From assembly GCA_045593555.1 (NCBI GenBank), contig JAZNWU010000024.1:1-55140 (forward strand): a stretch of DNA of 55,140 bases. The letters are read 5' to 3'. Position numbers and translations under genes: made by a program. Every line of letters begins with the position of its first letter. The stretch's first letter is position 1. Of this stretch, positions 1 to 7,828 are shown piece after piece. The DNA is from Fimenecus sp045593555. Lineage in GTDB: Bacteria > Bacillota > Clostridia > Oscillospirales > Acutalibacteraceae. The notes under the pieces are model-generated. The model had not been told where the DNA came from. It did no database searches and worked only from the letters and a program-made list of their open reading frames with translations.

Positions 1-204
1 TGAGGCTTCTCCTTGAGGGTGCGGGTGTCCGGTGGACACCTCTGCGAAGCAGAAGCACTGTCTGAGCCGACAGGCGAGTAATAAGCTGTCTGCAAAGCAG
101 ACTGATGAGGTGTAGGTTGCTTTAGCAACCGTTAATTATCAATGGATAACAAATTTTCCACCTCATCCGTCACCTGCGGTGACACCTTCCCCTCGAGGGG
201 AAGG
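1..204. repeat. Intergenic array of short inverted repeats
   Basis: There is no plausible gene here. The stretch is a string of small perfect inverted repeats: GTCTGC/GCAGAC at 88-102, GGTTGC/GCAACC at 115-130, GTCACC/GGTGAC at 169-183, and a 20-bp palindrome at 185-204 centred on CTCGAG. A longer pair, GATGAGGTG at 104-112 and CACCTCATC at 159-167, encloses some of them. This looks like a mobile or REP-like intergenic element. The left end may lie outside the window. Confidence 0.6.
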
Positions 205-246
205 CAACATCCCGACAAATTATGATTTACCAATTAATTTTGGGTG

Positions 247-275
247 TTGACAATGAATTAAAATAAGTATAAAAT
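247..275 (+). promoter_or_regulatory. Promoter of the thrS T-box transcript
   Basis: TTGACA at 247-252 and TAAAAT at 270-275 are separated by exactly 17 bases. It lies just upstream of the T-box leader. Confidence 0.8.
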
Positions 276-284
276 ATATACAAT

Positions 285-545
285 ATTTATAAAGCGTTGA
301 GAAAGAACGACGGATAATGTGGATTTACAGAGAGATTTCGGTTGGTGTGAGAAATCAATTCAGTATCCTGAGACCACTTTCGAGTGTCGGTGAAAGCATA
401 AGATTTAAGCCGTACCGTATGACTGCGTTAAAGTCTTTTGAGTGGCAGACTTTATTATTCTGCAATACGGGTGGAACCGTGGAATGTTGTATTTTTAGCA
501 TTTCATCCTGTTTTTTCAGGGTGAAGTGCTTTTATTTTTATGTAT
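285..545 (+). promoter_or_regulatory. T-box leader, probably threonyl-tRNA responsive
   Basis: The leader between the promoter and thrS carries the conserved T-box core GGGTGGAACCG at 469-479. It is followed by a strong intrinsic terminator at 497-535. AATAC and GTATT flanking the T-box can form the antiterminator. ACC followed by A at 373-376 is a candidate threonine specifier, but I did not fold stem I fully, so the specifier is tentative. Known logic of the family: uncharged tRNA pairs with the specifier and T-box, and allows readthrough into the synthetase gene. An apparent 86-codon reading frame over this region is not a gene. Confidence 0.85.
497..535 (+). terminator. T-box attenuator terminator
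   Basis: A stem of about 14 pairs (arms 497-510 and 517-530, with some G-U pairs) and a T6 loop is followed by TTTATTTTT. It sits between the T-box motif and the thrS ribosome binding site, as expected for the OFF state. Confidence 0.8.
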
Positions 546-569
546 TTAATGTAAAGGAGATATATTACT

Positions 570-2519
570 ATGATTAAGGTAACACTTAAAGGCGACGTTA
601 TCAAGGAATATGATAACGGTACTACTGTTGCAGAGATTGCTAAATCTATCGGTATGGGTTTATACAAATCTGCTTGTGGTGGTAAAATCAACGGAAATTA
701 CTGCGATTTAAGAACTGCTGTCAATGAGGACTGTGCTCTTGAAATCGTTACATTTGATGAAATTGAGGGCAAAAAGACATTCTGGCACACTGCTTCTCAT
801 ATTATGGCTCAGGCAGTAAAGCGTCTTTATCCTGACACAAAACTTGCTATTGGTCCATCAGTTGACAACGGTTTCTACTATGACTTTGATTCAGAGGTTT
901 CATTTACTCCTGAAATTCTCGAAAAAATCGAAGCAGAGATGAAGAAAATCGTTAAAGAGGATTTACCTCTTGAAAAATTCGAGTTGTCCCCTGCTGAAGC
1001 ACTTTCTATGATGGAAGAAAAAGGCGAAATCTATAAGGTTGAGCTTATCAACGAACACGCTGACAAGGGTGAACCTATTTCATTCTACAAGCAGGGTGAA
1101 TTCACAGAACTTTGTGCAGGTCCTCACCTTATGTCAACAGGTGCAGTCAAGGCATTCAAGCTTACATCTTGCACAGGTGCTTACTGGAGAGGTAACGAAA
1201 AGAACAAAATGCTCCAAAGAATTTATGCTACTGCATTCCCAAAACAGTCAGCACTTGATGAACATCTCACACAGCTTGAAGAAGCAAGAAAGCGTGACCA
1301 CAATAAATTAGGTCGTGAACTTGAACTTTTTACAACAAGTGAGCTTATCGGTCAGGGACTTCCAATTATGCTCCCTAAGGGTGCAAGAATTATTCAGACT
1401 CTTCAGCGTTGGGTTGAAGACGAAGAACAAAGACGCGGTTGGCTCCTTACAAAGACACCATTTATGGCAAAGAGTGACCTTTACAAGGTTTCAGGTCACT
1501 GGGACCACTATCTTGATGGTATGTTTGTACTTGGCGACCCTGCTAAAGAGGAAGAAGGCGAAGAAGTGTTTGCACTTCGTCCTATGACTTGTCCATTCCA
1601 GTATCAGGCATATTTAAACCGTCCTCGTTCATACAGAGATTTACCGTTAAGATATAACGAAACATCAACTCTTTTCAGAAACGAAGCATCAGGCGAAATG
1701 CATGGTCTTATCCGTGTTCGTCAGTTCACAATTTCAGAAGGTCACCTTATGTGTACTCCTGAACAGCTTGAAGAAGAATTCAAGGGTTGTCTTGAACTTG
1801 CTAACTATATGCTCCAGACTCTTGGTCTTTACGAAGATGTTTCATTCCGTTTCTCACAATGGGATCCAAATAACAAAGAAAAGTATATCGGTACACCTGA
1901 ACAGTGGGACGAAGCACAGGGCATTATGGGCAAAATCCTTGACCACCTTGGAATCAAGTACTCAATCGGTATCGACGAAGCTGCTTTCTATGGTCCAAAG
2001 CTTGATATTCAGATTAAGAATGTATTCGGTAAAGAAGATACACTTATCACAATTCAGGTTGACCAGCTTCTTGCTGAAAAATTCGGTATGGAATACACAG
2101 ACAAAGACGGCTCAAAGAAAAATCCATACATCATTCACAGAACATCAATTGGTTGTTATGAGCGTACACTTGCTCTTCTTATCGAAAAATATGCAGGTGC
2201 ATTCCCACTCTGGCTTGCTCCTGAGCAGGTAAGAATTCTCCCTATCGCTGACAGACATCACGACAAGGCATTTGAAATCAAGAAAGAGCTTGAAAAAATG
2301 GGTATGCGTGTTACTGTTGACGACAGAAGTGAAAAGACAGGTTACAAAATCCGTGAGTCAAGACTCCAGAAGCTTCCATATTGGGTTATCGTTGGTGACA
2401 AGGAAGTTGAAGACGGCACAGTTTCAGTAAGTAAGCGTGGTCAGGGAGATATTGGCTCAATGGAATTCAAGGCTTTCGCAGATATGCTTAAAGAAGAAAT
2501 TGATAATAAGGTGAGATAA
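570..2519 (+). CDS. thrS: Threonyl-tRNA synthetase
   Basis: This gene encodes the class II synthetase that charges tRNA-Thr in the cytoplasm. The 649-residue product has the family's normal length and order. A TGS domain spans about 1-61. The editing domain follows, with HTASH (His73, His77) and the ELCAGPH motif near 180-186. The catalytic core includes the zinc-binding Cys in RPMTCP near residue 340, and an anticodon-binding domain fills the last 100 residues or so. The ATG follows AAAGGAGA at 553-560. Expression is very probably controlled by the T-box immediately upstream. The next gene starts 3 bases after its stop, so the two are likely cotranscribed. Confidence 0.98.
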   Translation: MIKVTLKGDVIKEYDNGTTVAEIAKSIGMGLYKSACGGKINGNYCDLRTAVNEDCALEIVTFDEIEGKKTFWHTASHIMAQAVKRLYPDTKLAIGPSVDNGFYYDFDSEVSFTPEILEKIEAEMKKIVKEDLPLEKFELSPAEALSMMEEKGEIYKVELINEHADKGEPISFYKQGEFTELCAGPHLMSTGAVKAFKLTSCTGAYWRGNEKNKMLQRIYATAFPKQSALDEHLTQLEEARKRDHNKLGRELELFTTSELIGQGLPIMLPKGARIIQTLQRWVEDEEQRRGWLLTKTPFMAKSDLYKVSGHWDHYLDGMFVLGDPAKEEEGEEVFALRPMTCPFQYQAYLNRPRSYRDLPLRYNETSTLFRNEASGEMHGLIRVRQFTISEGHLMCTPEQLEEEFKGCLELANYMLQTLGLYEDVSFRFSQWDPNNKEKYIGTPEQWDEAQGIMGKILDHLGIKYSIGIDEAAFYGPKLDIQIKNVFGKEDTLITIQVDQLLAEKFGMEYTDKDGSKKNPYIIHRTSIGCYERTLALLIEKYAGAFPLWLAPEQVRILPIADRHHDKAFEIKKELEKMGMRVTVDDRSEKTGYKIRESRLQKLPYWVIVGDKEVEDGTVSVSKRGQGDIGSMEFKAFADMLKEEIDNKVR

Positions 2520-2522
2520 TTT

Positions 2523-4130
2523 ATGAGAGCTCCACTTACCGTAACGGTTATTACCGATACACATTACTATTCTAAAAAACTTGGCACTTCTGGTGAAGCA
2601 TATGAAATCGCCAACAATAAAAGTGGTGTTTTATTAGCAGAATCACGCGAAATGCTTGAAGCAGCATTTTCTCAAATCGCAAAAGACGAAAGAACTGATA
2701 TTGTACTTCTTTCAGGTGACACAACAAGCAATGGTGACTATGATTCTCACGCAGAATTTATCGAAATGCTCCGTGACCTTAAATCAAAGGGCAAGAGAGT
2801 TTATGTTATCACTGCAACTCACGACTACAAATGGGACGGTACACATCACAAATATGTGAAGGATGAAAGAGTTACTATTCCTGCTGCAAAACGAGAAGAG
2901 CTTTATGATATGTATAAGGAATTTGGTCCTGACGAGGCACTCTCGGTTCACGAGGAAAGTATGTCTTATGTTGTTCAGCTTCAAGAGGGCTATCGCCTTT
3001 TTGCACTTAATGACGACACAAACAGAAACGGTAAAAGCGGTTTTTCTGACGAGTGTTTTGAATGGATTAAGGAGCAGATTGCTGATGCCAGAGCTAACGA
3101 CCAGTTTATTGTTGCAATGACTCACCACCCGCTTATTGCTCCGTCACCTATGTACGAGATTATCGGCAAGGGTGATATGATGGGTGACTATAAAATCCGT
3201 CGTGAGCAGTTGGCTGATTTAGGTGTTCAGTTTATGCTCACAGGTCACACTCATGTTCACGATATTGATAAGCACGTAAGTCCTAAGGGAAATTATTTCT
3301 ATGATATTTCTACTGCTTCAACAGTAGGCTTCCCTGCTACAATAAGAAATATTGTTTTTGATGCTGACAACAAGGTTGTTACAACTACTACTGATTTGAT
3401 TACTGAGCCTGTCAGCTTCAACACTCACGGAAAAGATTTGCAGACATATCTTGCTGACCATATGATTGGTATGATTAGAGATGTGATTAAAGCTGCCGGA
3501 GAAGACATTGACAAGTTTGCTGATATGGCAACTGCTATCAGTATCAAGAAAAAAGTCAGCTACAAAATCGGCTGGATTTTAAAACCAATTTTCAAGTTCC
3601 TTAACAAGCTTAAAATCGGTACAGTTGGAAATTGGACTCGTGCTGAAACGGGACTTAAAAAGGAAGATTATGCTGACATCAAGGACAAAAGTGTTGTTGA
3701 TTTTATTGTTGACCTTGTTCTTAATCTCTATGGTGGTAAGAGTCTTTACACACCTGAAGATAATGAGTATAAAATTGCAATCGGTCTTATCAACATAATC
3801 GACTCAATTATAAAGGTGTTACATATTCCGCTTAAGAAGCTTGTTAAGGTTTCTGACACAGTAAGAGGTATCGTTGAACCACTTCTTTACAATTCAGGTA
3901 TTCCGTCTTATGACGCTATAATGCAGATTATGCCTTTGTATGAAGGTGATGAGGTTGGTCCTCAGCCTGAACCCCAAAAGATACCTAACACGGTAAAGGA
4001 AAGTAAAAAAGGATTGCCGATTATCTTAATCACATTACTTCTTGTAATCCTCTTGTTCATCCCGCTCCTTCTTCTCCTTTTATTCGGTTTTGTGAAAAAT
4101 CAGATTAAATACGGCAAATATCTCAAATAA
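2523..4130 (+). CDS. Membrane-anchored calcineurin-like metallophosphoesterase
   Basis: This is a calcineurin-like metallophosphoesterase of 535 residues. The metal-binding motifs appear in family order: TDTH at 11-14, SGDTTSNGD near 65, a His in ATHDYK near 100, THHP near 200 and GHTHVHD near 240. About 230 residues of helical, Lys-rich sequence follow. A single hydrophobic helix near 495-520 precedes a short basic tail, which suggests a C-terminal membrane anchor. No N-terminal signal peptide is visible, so the catalytic domain is probably cytoplasmic. The ribosome binding site lies inside the end of thrS (AAGGTGAG), so translation is coupled to it. The substrate is unknown. It may share T-box control by readthrough, since no separate promoter is visible. 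Confidence 0.85.
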   Translation: MRAPLTVTVITDTHYYSKKLGTSGEAYEIANNKSGVLLAESREMLEAAFSQIAKDERTDIVLLSGDTTSNGDYDSHAEFIEMLRDLKSKGKRVYVITATHDYKWDGTHHKYVKDERVTIPAAKREELYDMYKEFGPDEALSVHEESMSYVVQLQEGYRLFALNDDTNRNGKSGFSDECFEWIKEQIADARANDQFIVAMTHHPLIAPSPMYEIIGKGDMMGDYKIRREQLADLGVQFMLTGHTHVHDIDKHVSPKGNYFYDISTASTVGFPATIRNIVFDADNKVVTTTTDLITEPVSFNTHGKDLQTYLADHMIGMIRDVIKAAGEDIDKFADMATAISIKKKVSYKIGWILKPIFKFLNKLKIGTVGNWTRAETGLKKEDYADIKDKSVVDFIVDLVLNLYGGKSLYTPEDNEYKIAIGLINIIDSIIKVLHIPLKKLVKVSDTVRGIVEPLLYNSGIPSYDAIMQIMPLYEGDEVGPQPEPQKIPNTVKESKKGLPIILITLLLVILLFIPLLLLLLFGFVKNQIKYGKYLK

Positions 4131-4141
4131 TCTTACAGATG

Positions 4142-4176
4142 CACCGTTTGATTAATTTCAGGCGGTGTTTTTATTT
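4142..4176 (+). terminator. Terminator of the thrS operon
   Basis: A 10-bp stem with two G-U pairs (4142-4151 with 4158-4167) and a six-base loop is followed by TTTTTATTT. Confidence 0.8.
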
Positions 4177-4268
4177 GTGCAAGAGTACAAAATTTCTTCG
4201 TATTATTCTACTAATCACACAAAAAATAAGTTTGTTTAGATATTTTTTAACAAAATCTTCTTTTTTTC

Positions 4269-4297
4269 TTGATTTTTCCTAAAAATTGTTATAAAAT
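4269..4297 (+). promoter_or_regulatory. Promoter of the PHP gene
   Basis: TTGATT at 4269-4274 and TAAAAT at 4292-4297 have a 17-base spacer. They sit about 60 bases upstream of the chosen start. Confidence 0.6.
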
Positions 4298-4355
4298 TAT
4301 ATTATATATTGAGGTAAATATACGCATTTTTCACCTATTTTGGAGGTTGTTTGTT

Positions 4356-5231
4356 TTGAGTGGAGATTTACATTGTCACACAAGATTATCAGATGGTACT
4401 TTAGGTATTGAGGACCTTATTAATTTCGCAAAGAAAAAAGGTCTTGAAACAATCGCAATTACCGACCACGATTGTCTTGCAGGTACAGTAAGAGGTAAGA
4501 TTATTGGTGCTCGTCACGGAATTCAAGTTATTCCTGGTGTTGAACTTTCTGCAACTGATGAAAAAAATGACAGAAATGTTCATATATTATGCTACTTACC
4601 TGATGCACCTGATATGCTTGAAGGATTATGCAAGAGAAATTCTTTAGCAAGAAAAAAAGCAGGTCATTTTATGATGCTTCAGACTGCTAAGCGTTTCCCT
4701 GTTTCAACAGAATTCATCACTAAATGTGCAACAGGCTCAACAAATCTTTATAAAAAGCATATTATGCAAGCACTTATTGAATGTGGATATACTGATTCAT
4801 TTAACGGCGAATTATATAACACTCTTTTCTCAAAAGACAGCGAAGAAAACATCCTTGTAGTTCCAAAATATGAAAATGTAAAAGATGTTATTGATGTTAT
4901 TCATACTGCAGGTGGTATTGCAATACTCGCTCACCCATATGCAAGTGACTGTGTAAATTACCTCAACGAATATGTTGAATATGGAATTGATGGTATTGAA
5001 GTCTTCCATCCAAGTGCTGATGAAGAGCAACAAGCGTTTCTTAAGAAATTCGTTTCAAAGAACAAGCTTCTTGCAACAGGCGGAAGTGATTTCCATGGTC
5101 TTTATAATACATATAAAGTTTCTTTGGGTGATTACTCTACTCCTGACGACTGCTTACACGCATTACTCTCATACAAATCAAAACAGAAGAGATTACAGAA
5201 AAAATTGGCACAGCAACAGTCAGCTGAATAA
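4356..5231 (+). CDS. PHP-domain phosphoesterase (RNase AM / nucleotide phosphatase type)
   Basis: This PHP-superfamily metal-dependent phosphoesterase is 291 residues from a TTG start at 4356. That start is chosen because GGAGG at 4342-4346 sits nine bases upstream and the PHP motif begins at once. An ATG 87 bases earlier lies within the promoter. Metal-binding motifs are DLHCH at residues 4-8, ITDHD at 35-39, a GVE motif after the first third, a His in AHPY near 195 and GGSDFHG near 245. Relatives include the 5'-3' exonuclease RNase AM (YciV) and 3',5'-nucleoside bisphosphate phosphatases. The exact substrate cannot be set from sequence. An unknown gene follows 45 bases downstream, probably in the same transcript. 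Confidence 0.85.
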   Translation: MSGDLHCHTRLSDGTLGIEDLINFAKKKGLETIAITDHDCLAGTVRGKIIGARHGIQVIPGVELSATDEKNDRNVHILCYLPDAPDMLEGLCKRNSLARKKAGHFMMLQTAKRFPVSTEFITKCATGSTNLYKKHIMQALIECGYTDSFNGELYNTLFSKDSEENILVVPKYENVKDVIDVIHTAGGIAILAHPYASDCVNYLNEYVEYGIDGIEVFHPSADEEQQAFLKKFVSKNKLLATGGSDFHGLYNTYKVSLGDYSTPDDCLHALLSYKSKQKRLQKKLAQQQSAE

Positions 5232-5276
5232 AAACAATAATATTCAGCATAAATTACAGATAAGGAGGGTTAATAT

Positions 5277-5846
5277 ATGGCCTTTGATGATAGCGATGTT
5301 AAGATTTTTACAGACAGCGATACTATAAACGATAATTCCTATGAAGTTTCTATTATTGCCGAAATGACAAAACACAGAAGCAACGGAAATATTCTTAAAG
5401 CAAAACAATTAGGAAAGCATCTTGCTGAAATCTTTGTTGATGAACCAAGTTTACTTAGTCAACTTGAATCTGAAGTCGGAAAAATCGAATGTGATGAAGA
5501 CAATATGTATCATATAAAGGTTCTTCTTATCTTCACTGCTGAATATTGTATTAACCATCTCCTCCCTGCTACACTTTTGTCAAACACAGCCGTTACTGCT
5601 CTTTATGACACTGTAATAAAAAAAGCATCTGCATTTTATGATAGGCTTGACGATGCTGCTGAATACAGTTTTTATTATCTTGCAGTAAGAAAAGGAATAG
5701 ATATTTCAAAAAACATTGGTATTTCCTTTGCAATGCTCTGTGGCAACGATAAAGATGAATATTACACAAATCTTGGTAAACGTCTTTTTGAAATCGCAGA
5801 ACACGAAATAGAAAAGATAATTGATGGTTATCAGTTTGTAAAATAA
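5277..5846 (+). CDS. Conserved-looking protein of unknown function
   Basis: I do not recognise this 189-residue protein. It looks like a genuine gene: AAGGAGG precedes the ATG with good spacing, and a perfect-arm hairpin follows the stop. The product is soluble, acidic and mostly helical, with no signal peptide, membrane segment or metal-binding Cys/His cluster. The N-terminal 25 residues look disordered. The rest resembles a helical-bundle or repeat protein, which is an inference only. It follows the PHP gene on the same strand and is probably cotranscribed with it. Confidence 0.8.
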   Translation: MAFDDSDVKIFTDSDTINDNSYEVSIIAEMTKHRSNGNILKAKQLGKHLAEIFVDEPSLLSQLESEVGKIECDEDNMYHIKVLLIFTAEYCINHLLPATLLSNTAVTALYDTVIKKASAFYDRLDDAAEYSFYYLAVRKGIDISKNIGISFAMLCGNDKDEYYTNLGKRLFEIAEHEIEKIIDGYQFVK

Positions 5847-5852
5847 ATTTAT

Positions 5853-5885
5853 TGCACCCCATATTCCATTTGGATATGGGGTGCA
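5853..5885. terminator. Hairpin between convergent genes
   Basis: TGCACCCCATAT at 5853-5864 pairs with ATATGGGGTGCA at 5874-5885, and TCCA/TGGA extends the stem across a bulge. AT-rich tracts flank both sides. It lies between convergent genes ending at 5846 and 5906, so it probably terminates both, although the U-tracts are short. Confidence 0.7.
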
Positions 5886-5905
5886 TTTATTATAAACTGA
5901 TATCC

Positions 5906-6553
5906 TTATTTAGATGCGTTGTAGTGAGACTTAGGGTGACATGTGAGCGCGGTAACGTCCTTTTCACAAATCACACAATGATAACCACTCATAGTTGGAA
6001 AGCAGTTTGCGCTACCACATTTGTAACAGCAATCCGCGTCGTATTCTGATGTGATGGGTTTTGCTGTTAAAGTTTCAGCACAACAAAGTCTGCCTTCTTC
6101 GTTATAATAGTATTGTATTCCTGTTTCGTCTGTAAATATTTCGTATGGCTTATAACCATTATATGTTACTGTAGATGTAACTGTTTCTGTTGTACTTTCA
6201 ATAGGTTTTATATTTGGTGTTTCTGGCTTCGTTACAGTAGTTGGTTTCTTTGTGACTGATTCTTTTTTTATTGATGTAGGTTTATCTTTAGATTTATCAA
6301 CAGAATCATTTTCTGTTAATTCAGCTTCAAATTCCTCAGCAACATCTAATGAGCCTCCTTCTGTTAACTGTTCAACTTCGTCAGTTGGTTCAGTCGAGTC
6401 CAGTTCATCCGCTTGCGTGTTTGCTGTCGTGTCAGACTTTTGAATTTTCAAATCGTTTTGATTCACAATTGAAATCACTGCTACAATAATCACAAATGTA
6501 GCAATAATTCCTAAAACTACTTTTTTAATATTTGATTTAAAAAATTGTTTCAT
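5906..6553 (-). CDS. Membrane-anchored or secreted protein with Cys-rich C-terminus, unknown function
   Basis: The 215-residue product has a basic N-terminus and one hydrophobic helix at about 10-30, fitting a signal anchor or uncleaved signal peptide. A Thr/Ser/Glu/Lys-rich linker of about 100 residues follows. The final 65 residues form a compact domain rich in Tyr and Cys (paired Cys in LCCAE, DCCYKCG, a Cys near CFPTM, and CVICE) plus two His, resembling a zinc ribbon or a disulfide-bonded module. The ATG at 6553 is preferred because GGAG lies seven bases upstream. The in-frame ATG at 6559 is only one base from GGAG. A consensus promoter lies just upstream. The family is not recognised. 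Confidence 0.75.
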   Translation of the reverse strand: MKQFFKSNIKKVVLGIIATFVIIVAVISIVNQNDLKIQKSDTTANTQADELDSTEPTDEVEQLTEGGSLDVAEEFEAELTENDSVDKSKDKPTSIKKESVTKKPTTVTKPETPNIKPIESTTETVTSTVTYNGYKPYEIFTDETGIQYYYNEEGRLCCAETLTAKPITSEYDADCCYKCGSANCFPTMSGYHCVICEKDVTALTCHPKSHYNASK

Positions 6554-6586
6554 AAACATACTCCATAAGATACAAGTTTTTTGTTA

Positions 6587-6615
6587 ATTATAACACATGC
6601 TTTATTAATAATCAA
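6587..6615 (-). promoter_or_regulatory. Promoter of the Cys-rich surface gene
   Basis: On the minus strand TTGATT (6615-6610) and TATAAT (6592-6587) are spaced by 17 bases. Confidence 0.75.
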
Positions 6616-6630
6616 CCCATCATAAGAGAT

Positions 6631-6661
6631 GAACTCGACAGAGTTGCATCCTGTCGAGTTC
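6631..6661. other. Perfect 11-bp stem-loop without a U-tract
   Basis: GAACTCGACAG at 6631-6641 pairs perfectly with CTGTCGAGTTC at 6651-6661, with a nine-base loop. The seven A residues lie on its plus-strand 3' side. In the minus-strand transcript the U-run therefore precedes the hairpin, so it is not a normal terminator. An alternative smaller hairpin (AACTC/GAGTT, 6632-6645) is mutually exclusive with it. It lies 15 bases past the stop of the 44-aa ORF. Confidence 0.6.
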
Positions 6662-6676
6662 AAAAAAAGCGAAAAA

Positions 6677-6811
6677 TCATTTGACTAGTATATGAATATA
6701 GTCATCAGGTTCATTATCGTTAGAACCTTCTGTTTTTTCACTACGCTTATATGCGATTTCAAGTCTCTCAGCTAATGTCAAACTTTCATCGCAGGTGCTA
6801 ATATCAAGCAT
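6677..6811 (-). CDS. Small 44-aa acidic protein, unknown
   Basis: This short reading frame encodes 44 residues. It begins MLDISTCDES and ends HILVK. A textbook AAAGGAGG site lies seven bases upstream of the ATG, far better than expected by chance. The product is soluble and acidic, with an amphipathic stretch (LTLAERLEIAYKR) and an Asn/Asp/Glu-rich middle. No family is recognised. No clear promoter was found between it and the nfo terminator. It lies between nfo and the Cys-rich surface gene on the same strand. Confidence 0.6.
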   Translation of the reverse strand: MLDISTCDESLTLAERLEIAYKRSEKTEGSNDNEPDDYIHILVK

Positions 6812-6944
6812 TGGAAATCCTCCTTTCTTTTTTAATCATAACATATTTTGCCTGCAAAAAAGTTTTTTTCAACCTAATTCAAAAAATTTATAATAATTTT
6901 TTCTCAGCATCTTCATCACATACAGGACGATTGAGCATTGTTCT

Positions 6945-6983
6945 TACAAAAAACCGACAAAGCATTCATTACTCTGTCGGTTT
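6945..6983 (-). terminator. Terminator after nfo
   Basis: AAACCGACA at 6951-6959 pairs with TGTCGGTTT at 6975-6983. The minus-strand transcript continues as a U-run. Confidence 0.8.
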
Positions 6984-6994
6984 AATATTTATAT

Positions 6995-7825
6995 TTATTT
7001 ATACAATGATTTTAAAAGTGCAATCTCACGTGCATATCCATCGAGATCATTTGGGGTTTCAAGATAAAATGGCAAGTTACGAAGTGCAGGATGATTTATA
7101 ATTCTCTCAAAAGCTTCAGCACCAATTGAACCTTCACCTATTTTTTCGTGACGGTCCTTATGACTTGCAAAAGGATTTTTACTGTCATTAATGTGAATTG
7201 CCTTTAATCTATCAAGACCAATAATCTTGTCAAACTGTGTAAGAACACCATCAAGGTCATTTACAATATCATATCCACCATCATAAATATGACAGGTATC
7301 AAGACAAACGCCCATTTTTTCTTGAAGTTCTACACGGTCAATTATTTCACGAAGTTCTTCAAATTTTCCTCCGACTTCACTACCCTTACCTGCCATTGTT
7401 TCAAGTAAAACTGTGGTGGTCTGTTCTTTCCAAAGAATAGAATTGAGCAAAGACGAAATCAGGTCGATTCCAACTTTTATCCCTTGACCAACATGGCTTC
7501 CCGGATGGAAATTATATAAATTTCCCGTAACATATTCCATTCTTTTTAGGTCATCAAGCATTGTATTATACGCAAATTCACGGATATACGCTTTTTCAGC
7601 ACAAGCATTGAGCGTATATGGTGCATGAGCAAGAATTTTAGCAAAATTCTTCTCTTTCATTAAATCATTAAGTTTTTGTGCGTCTTCGGGAACGATTTCC
7701 TTTGCACTTCCCCCTCTTGGGTTTCTTGTAAAAAACTGAAAAGTATTGGCATCTATGGAAAGAGCCTCACACCCCATATTGTAAAAACCTTTTGAAGAGG
7801 ACAAATGACATCCTATATTTAACAT
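6995..7825 (-). CDS. nfo: Endonuclease IV (AP endonuclease)
   Basis: This is a class II apurinic/apyrimidinic endonuclease of base-excision repair, a zinc-dependent TIM-barrel enzyme. The 276-residue length is normal. Motifs include GCHLSSSKG at the N-terminus, a metal-binding His in LAHAPY, NFHPGSHVG, a metal Glu in LLETMAGKG, CLDTCHIYDGGYD, IHINDSKNPF followed by HKDRHEKIGEG, and the final YLETPND. It starts three bases after the stop of the cohesin-like gene, with RBS AGAGG overlapping that stop, so it is translationally coupled to it. That is an odd pairing of repair and cell-surface functions. A terminator follows. Confidence 0.97.
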   Translation of the reverse strand: MLNIGCHLSSSKGFYNMGCEALSIDANTFQFFTRNPRGGSAKEIVPEDAQKLNDLMKEKNFAKILAHAPYTLNACAEKAYIREFAYNTMLDDLKRMEYVTGNLYNFHPGSHVGQGIKVGIDLISSLLNSILWKEQTTTVLLETMAGKGSEVGGKFEELREIIDRVELQEKMGVCLDTCHIYDGGYDIVNDLDGVLTQFDKIIGLDRLKAIHINDSKNPFASHKDRHEKIGEGSIGAEAFERIINHPALRNLPFYLETPNDLDGYAREIALLKSLYK

Positions 7826-7828
7826 AAA

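Noticed and set aside
317..577. 86-codon plus-strand reading frame upstream of thrS
   Set aside because: It overlaps the T-box and terminator completely, has no RBS, and has unusual composition.
4269..4355. Upstream ATG at 4269 as start of the PHP gene
   Set aside because: It coincides with the -35 element, adds 29 residues with no PHP homology and lacks an RBS. TTG 4356 has GGAGG at ideal spacing.
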